A stretch of DNA of 64,000 nucleotides from Solenopsis invicta (taxonomy: Eukaryota; Arthropoda; Insecta; Hymenoptera; Formicidae): assembly GCF_016802725.1 (NCBI RefSeq), contig NC_052677.1, positions 18,439,829-18,503,828 on the forward strand. The letters run 5' to 3'. Every line of letters starts with the position of its first letter. Position 1 is the stretch's first letter. Positions 60,569-64,000 of the stretch are shown here, in pieces. The notes beneath the pieces are model-generated. The model ran no database searches, was not told the origin of the DNA, and saw only the letters and a list, made by a program, of their open reading frames with translations. The position numbers and the translations under genes are program-made.

Positions 60569-62397
60569 TATACTAACGTCAACTAAAGAAACAGATTTGT
60601 GTAACACTTAACAATTAATGGGCTATTTATCACATTCATCGATCTAAAATGTCATTCGCATTAGCAGCTTGGCCATAATTTATCATCTCACGTTCCCTTG
60701 TACGTAGATGTATATATGGGATATATAGACACAAACGTAGGACTGAAATTCATGACGTTCGTCGCGCCGTTCCAGTGTCCTAGAAACATTCCACCGCCGC
60801 GAGTAATTGAATGGGAAATGAAGCGGTAACGCCCGCGACGATATGCAACTCTCGTTCCAGATTAATATCCTCAGATATCGGCAGACTTAATACGATTATC
60901 GCCCCCCGCAAGTGCTCGTAACTCGTAATAAATGCATCGTACGTAGTACTTTGTTTATATGTGTAGCCTGTTCACGCTCGCCCTTCACGTCACGTTCCAA
61001 CAGACTACACAATGATTGCAATCCAGGCTCTCGTTACGAGAATTACATCGTTGCGTGAGAGCTCGATGAATACTTACTATAATTAGCGTGCTACCTTTAC
61101 GACACCTGTAACTCGACGGCGCGCGGCGCGAAGGCGGGATTTGTTGGTTTATGCAGGGTCTTGTGTGCAGTCGTTAAGTAACTGTGCGCATCTACGGGCG
61201 TGACACTTCCGCGCGTCTCTCGCTTCGCAGCGGTAATGAAAGGGCGGAAAAGCAAACGGTCGCGCCAAGATATTTTGTTGACGCTACGCGCGAAAGAGGA
61301 GGCAATTTCAGTGTGATGTCACCTCGAAAATGCAATCCGTAATTTCTATAGACGCGCTTCGCGAAGCTTTGCGGGCGCAACAGTTAGCAATTTATCAGGA
61401 CAATATATAATATTATGGCACGGATTTATCACGAACGTGGGATCTATCTCTCTCGGGAACAATGGGGAGAGCCGTCTCGCACCGGTGGAATGGATCCCCG
61501 TCGCGGGCCATTATCCGGCTTACGAAAGTTTCGCAAAATGCAACGTTACGGCGAAGCATCAAAAGTGGGCGCGGTCATAATAACGGGCGACAATAAAATT
61601 CATACACATCGCGACTGTGAAAATTTTATAACACCGCGCACGGAAGCCGATCTCATCCTCGCGCCCGCGCCCAATGGCTCCGTCCCCGGGAAACGAAATA
61701 ACTGATGATATTGAGATACTCGTCAAGTGCATTTACGGCCCAAGAGAACCCGTAAATTCGAATTAAAAGTTTTGCGTTTGCGGTACCCACTTTTATCCAG
61801 CCGATAAACGAATCGCCATTTTGTGAAATCGTCGCCCAACAATCGCGCATATTTATTTCCGTATAATACAGTGTGTAGTTGCAAATGGCATGGTTCAAGG
61901 ATAACACGGAATATGTCACGTCCGTAGATTAAATAGGTAGCTGGATCAGTGCCAATGTGAACGCAACCGTCCTCTTGGCACTTACGTCTGGTTTGCGAAT
62001 ACCAGACGTAAACTTACATTATCATTAACATCCCCGTCCCATGCCGTGTCGTATAAATATGTTTACTCGCGTTCAATGTCTGGAGGCGAGATACGGATGA
62101 ATACATGAGCGGATCAATACACGCGTGATAATGCCAATCGTATACTGTTTACTAACTAATCGTGTTTGTTGATAAATACAGACGGCATAATTGTCCATTG
62201 TCGTAGCGCTCATACAATTTAATAAGATGGAATGATTTCGATCGCTAAATGTTGGCTTCGGGCATCGAAATATTTTGCACAGAAACGTTTTTCAAATGGA
62301 TAAGAAAAGAATAATTTCATAAGAGAATATAGACCGACGGGAGACGTGAAAACACAACTAATTAAAAATGGTTCTATCCTATTAAATCGACTGTAGC
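60569..62397. other. non-coding stretch, no gene recognised
   Basis: Mixed composition, CpG-rich at 61,090-61,720. A 96-codon ATG-started plus frame (61,415-61,705) lacks recognisable motifs. Two adjacent hairpins are listed separately. Confidence 0.45.
61948..62011. repeat. two adjacent perfect hairpins
   Basis: AGTGCCAA (61,948-61,955) pairs with TTGGCACT (61,975-61,982), and TTACGTCTGGT (61,982-61,992) pairs with ACCAGACGTAA (62,001-62,011) around an eight-base loop. The two stems share base 61,982. If transcribed this would fold as two consecutive stem-loops; the stems are too short for a microRNA precursor. Confidence 0.7.
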
Positions 62398-62612
62398 CAC
62401 ACTTGGAAAAAAAATTTGTTGAGATATATTTAGTCCGATACGTTCAGTTAATCATTGAGTTGGTTCAACAATTATTTAGCAATACACAAAAAGATATAGT
62501 TTATTCATGTCAATCACTGAAATTTTTAAATCACGAATTAACTAAATCAACTCAATATCTAGTTGAATTGTATCGAATTAAATATTTTTTCAACAAACTT
62601 TTTTCAGTGTGC
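62398..62612. mobile_element. 215-bp foldback MITE
   Basis: The left end CACACTTGGAAAAAAAATTTG pairs with the right end CAACAAACTTTTTTCAGTGTG, and the pairing continues inwards (ATTTAGTCCGATACGTTCAG with the complement of the ATCGAATTAAAT side). The inverted arms are about 80-90 bases each. The 73-codon frame across it opens with TTG and is a by-product. No clear TA flank. Confidence 0.7.
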
Positions 62613-64000
62613 TCTTCGTGCTAAATATTTCTTGTGTGATTTTGTATACCTTTTCAAGTCCAAATTGCCGAATAAATTTTCAGTCTTAAAACACAATTAT
62701 AAGTTGAACAAGAATAGTAAGAAGATATTAAATTAATAATTTAATACAGCGGTATTTGGGTCTATTACTCTATCTCTCCTAATATCGTAAAGAAATTGTC
62801 GCGAAAAGTAACACCTCAAACTTTTCCGGATTATTTGTCTTAATCACTTTGACTTGAAAAAGAATATAAAATCATACAAGAAATATTAACACAAAGATTC
62901 AGTTATGACCGAACAGAAAGTTCATCTTTAATAAATTTCCTAATAAAGATAAAAATGATTTCCATAGAAAGATAAGTATTCACAAGTAATTATTATAATA
63001 TTTCAAACATTGTTTCAAGATAAAAAATTAAAAAAATAACAAAAATAATAGATTGATCCAATTATTGTTACACTCGTTTACAGTGACCCAGAAAAAAAAA
63101 TATTTTTGTTAACATGATCAAATGGCGAGAAAGCAATTTACTCACGACAAATTTACCTCATTCGCAGCGTACAAATGAAAAATTGGAAGCGCATGAAAAA
63201 AATTGCGCAAATTGGTATCTGCGTTAAAGGTTCGATTCTATGTACAAACGCATGACAAAATCTGCCTACAACAGACCGGTCTCTGCACCGTTGTAGTGCA
63301 GCCGTGCGTTTCGATTTTGGACAGGTCGCGGTGCATTTTCGCCCTTTTACACGCGACGGGCGGGTGCATCGATCGGTCCGATACGATAGCGCGTGCCAGT
63401 TTGCTTCGCGATTTTTTTTCTCTTTCCGGCTCCCTTCCTCGCCTTCCGCCCCTTTCCGCCACCGCGCTCGAAACCCACTTTTATCCTGGACAATTTCGAC
63501 GGCTGCTTTTGACGTTCCTCCCCCGCGACCGACGCACGTTCCATCTCGCATGCGCGCGCGCGCGCGCGCTCCCCGCCGCCAGTTATGCGATACATTTTTT
63601 ATTTTATACGAGTTTTTTCCACCTCGCACGCACACCTCATATCATGCACCGTTAACCACCGCGATGTCAATTATTCGGATTTTTCGTCGTGGCTCAGTCG
63701 CGTTGCGCAGTCGCGCTCTATCCTAGATCGTGTCGGTCAACTGTGTCGTTAGCGTTGCAATTGGCCAAGTACGTATAACAACTCGTTTATTAAGCTGCGC
63801 GCTTTAATAATTGAACCATTGTTTAAATAATTCCGTTTCGTATACAGGGTACTTCTGTATGTAGACACGGCATGTGCAATAATTTTGTCTCTGATAGTAT
63901 TTTTATACGCGAATGCAACGTACGTAATATTAATTTGCAAATACTGCATCGTTACTGTAATTGAATAATTTGTATAAAACGTAATATTTCGCAAGTAAAG
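62613..64000. other. non-coding, ends in a CpG-rich block
   Basis: AT-rich to about 63,200, then CpG-rich at 63,300-63,740 with an alternating GC tract at 63,551-63,569. Overlapping frames of 74-160 codons on both strands (for example 63,153-63,635 minus, 63,203-63,655 plus) are mutually inconsistent and carry no recognisable domain. Confidence 0.42.

Noticed and set aside
1..64000. tRNA, rRNA or CRISPR features
   Set aside because: No stretch showed paired A- and B-box tRNA promoters with a cloverleaf. No rRNA-like conserved blocks were recognised. None of the tandem repeats has the short-repeat/unique-spacer layout of a CRISPR array.

Overview
The window looks like non-coding nuclear DNA from an insect, most likely a hymenopteran and perhaps an ant. 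This is inference from composition, not from a recognised gene. AT-rich blocks (for example 10,580-10,880, 13,500-14,420, 20,200-21,500, 26,200-27,100, 43,140-44,540) alternate sharply with GC-rich blocks in which CG and CGCG are plentiful (8,600-9,215, 22,620-23,450, 44,600-45,370, 54,540-55,700). Undepleted CpG argues against a vertebrate. There are no prokaryotic-style gene arrays, and I recognise no protein-coding gene, tRNA, rRNA or CRISPR array. The longest open frames are mostly in GC-rich or low-complexity DNA, often lack an ATG, overlap each other on both strands and match no family I know.

The only gene-like signal is at 8,610-9,220 on the + strand: a CpG-rich tract with no ATG on that strand for about 600 bases, an initiator-type TCAGTC, a CT/GA tract, and a full-consensus splice donor (CAG|GTGAGT) at 9,214/9,215. 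I read it as the non-coding first exon and promoter of a gene whose coding exons lie to the right, possibly beyond the window. On that reading much or all of 9,215-64,000 would be intron or intergenic DNA.

The clearest content is small non-autonomous mobile elements and inverted repeats. (1) A 655-bp foldback element lies at 621-1,275. (2) One family flanked by TA dinucleotides, with CACGGAAA-type ends, has two complete copies of about 0.75-0.79 kb at 38,779-39,531 and 53,010-53,797 in opposite orientation, plus a fragment at 4,986-5,108. (3) A second TA-flanked family (GGTAAAGGCAGGTA-type ends) is at 23,453-23,717 and 30,805-31,204. (4) A nested composite at 42,121-43,873 has terminal inverted repeats, a second inverted layer, and a near-perfect 850-bp palindrome with a GC-rich centre. 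(5) Further inverted-repeat elements lie at 45,906-46,590, 60,323-60,568 and 62,398-62,612, with a long AT-rich hairpin at 17,593-17,776.

The rest is tandem repeats (units of about 250, 208, 50, 27, 12 and 8-9 bp), many microsatellites (long GAC, GCT, GT, GA/CT and TA tracts), and unique sequence with no recognisable function.
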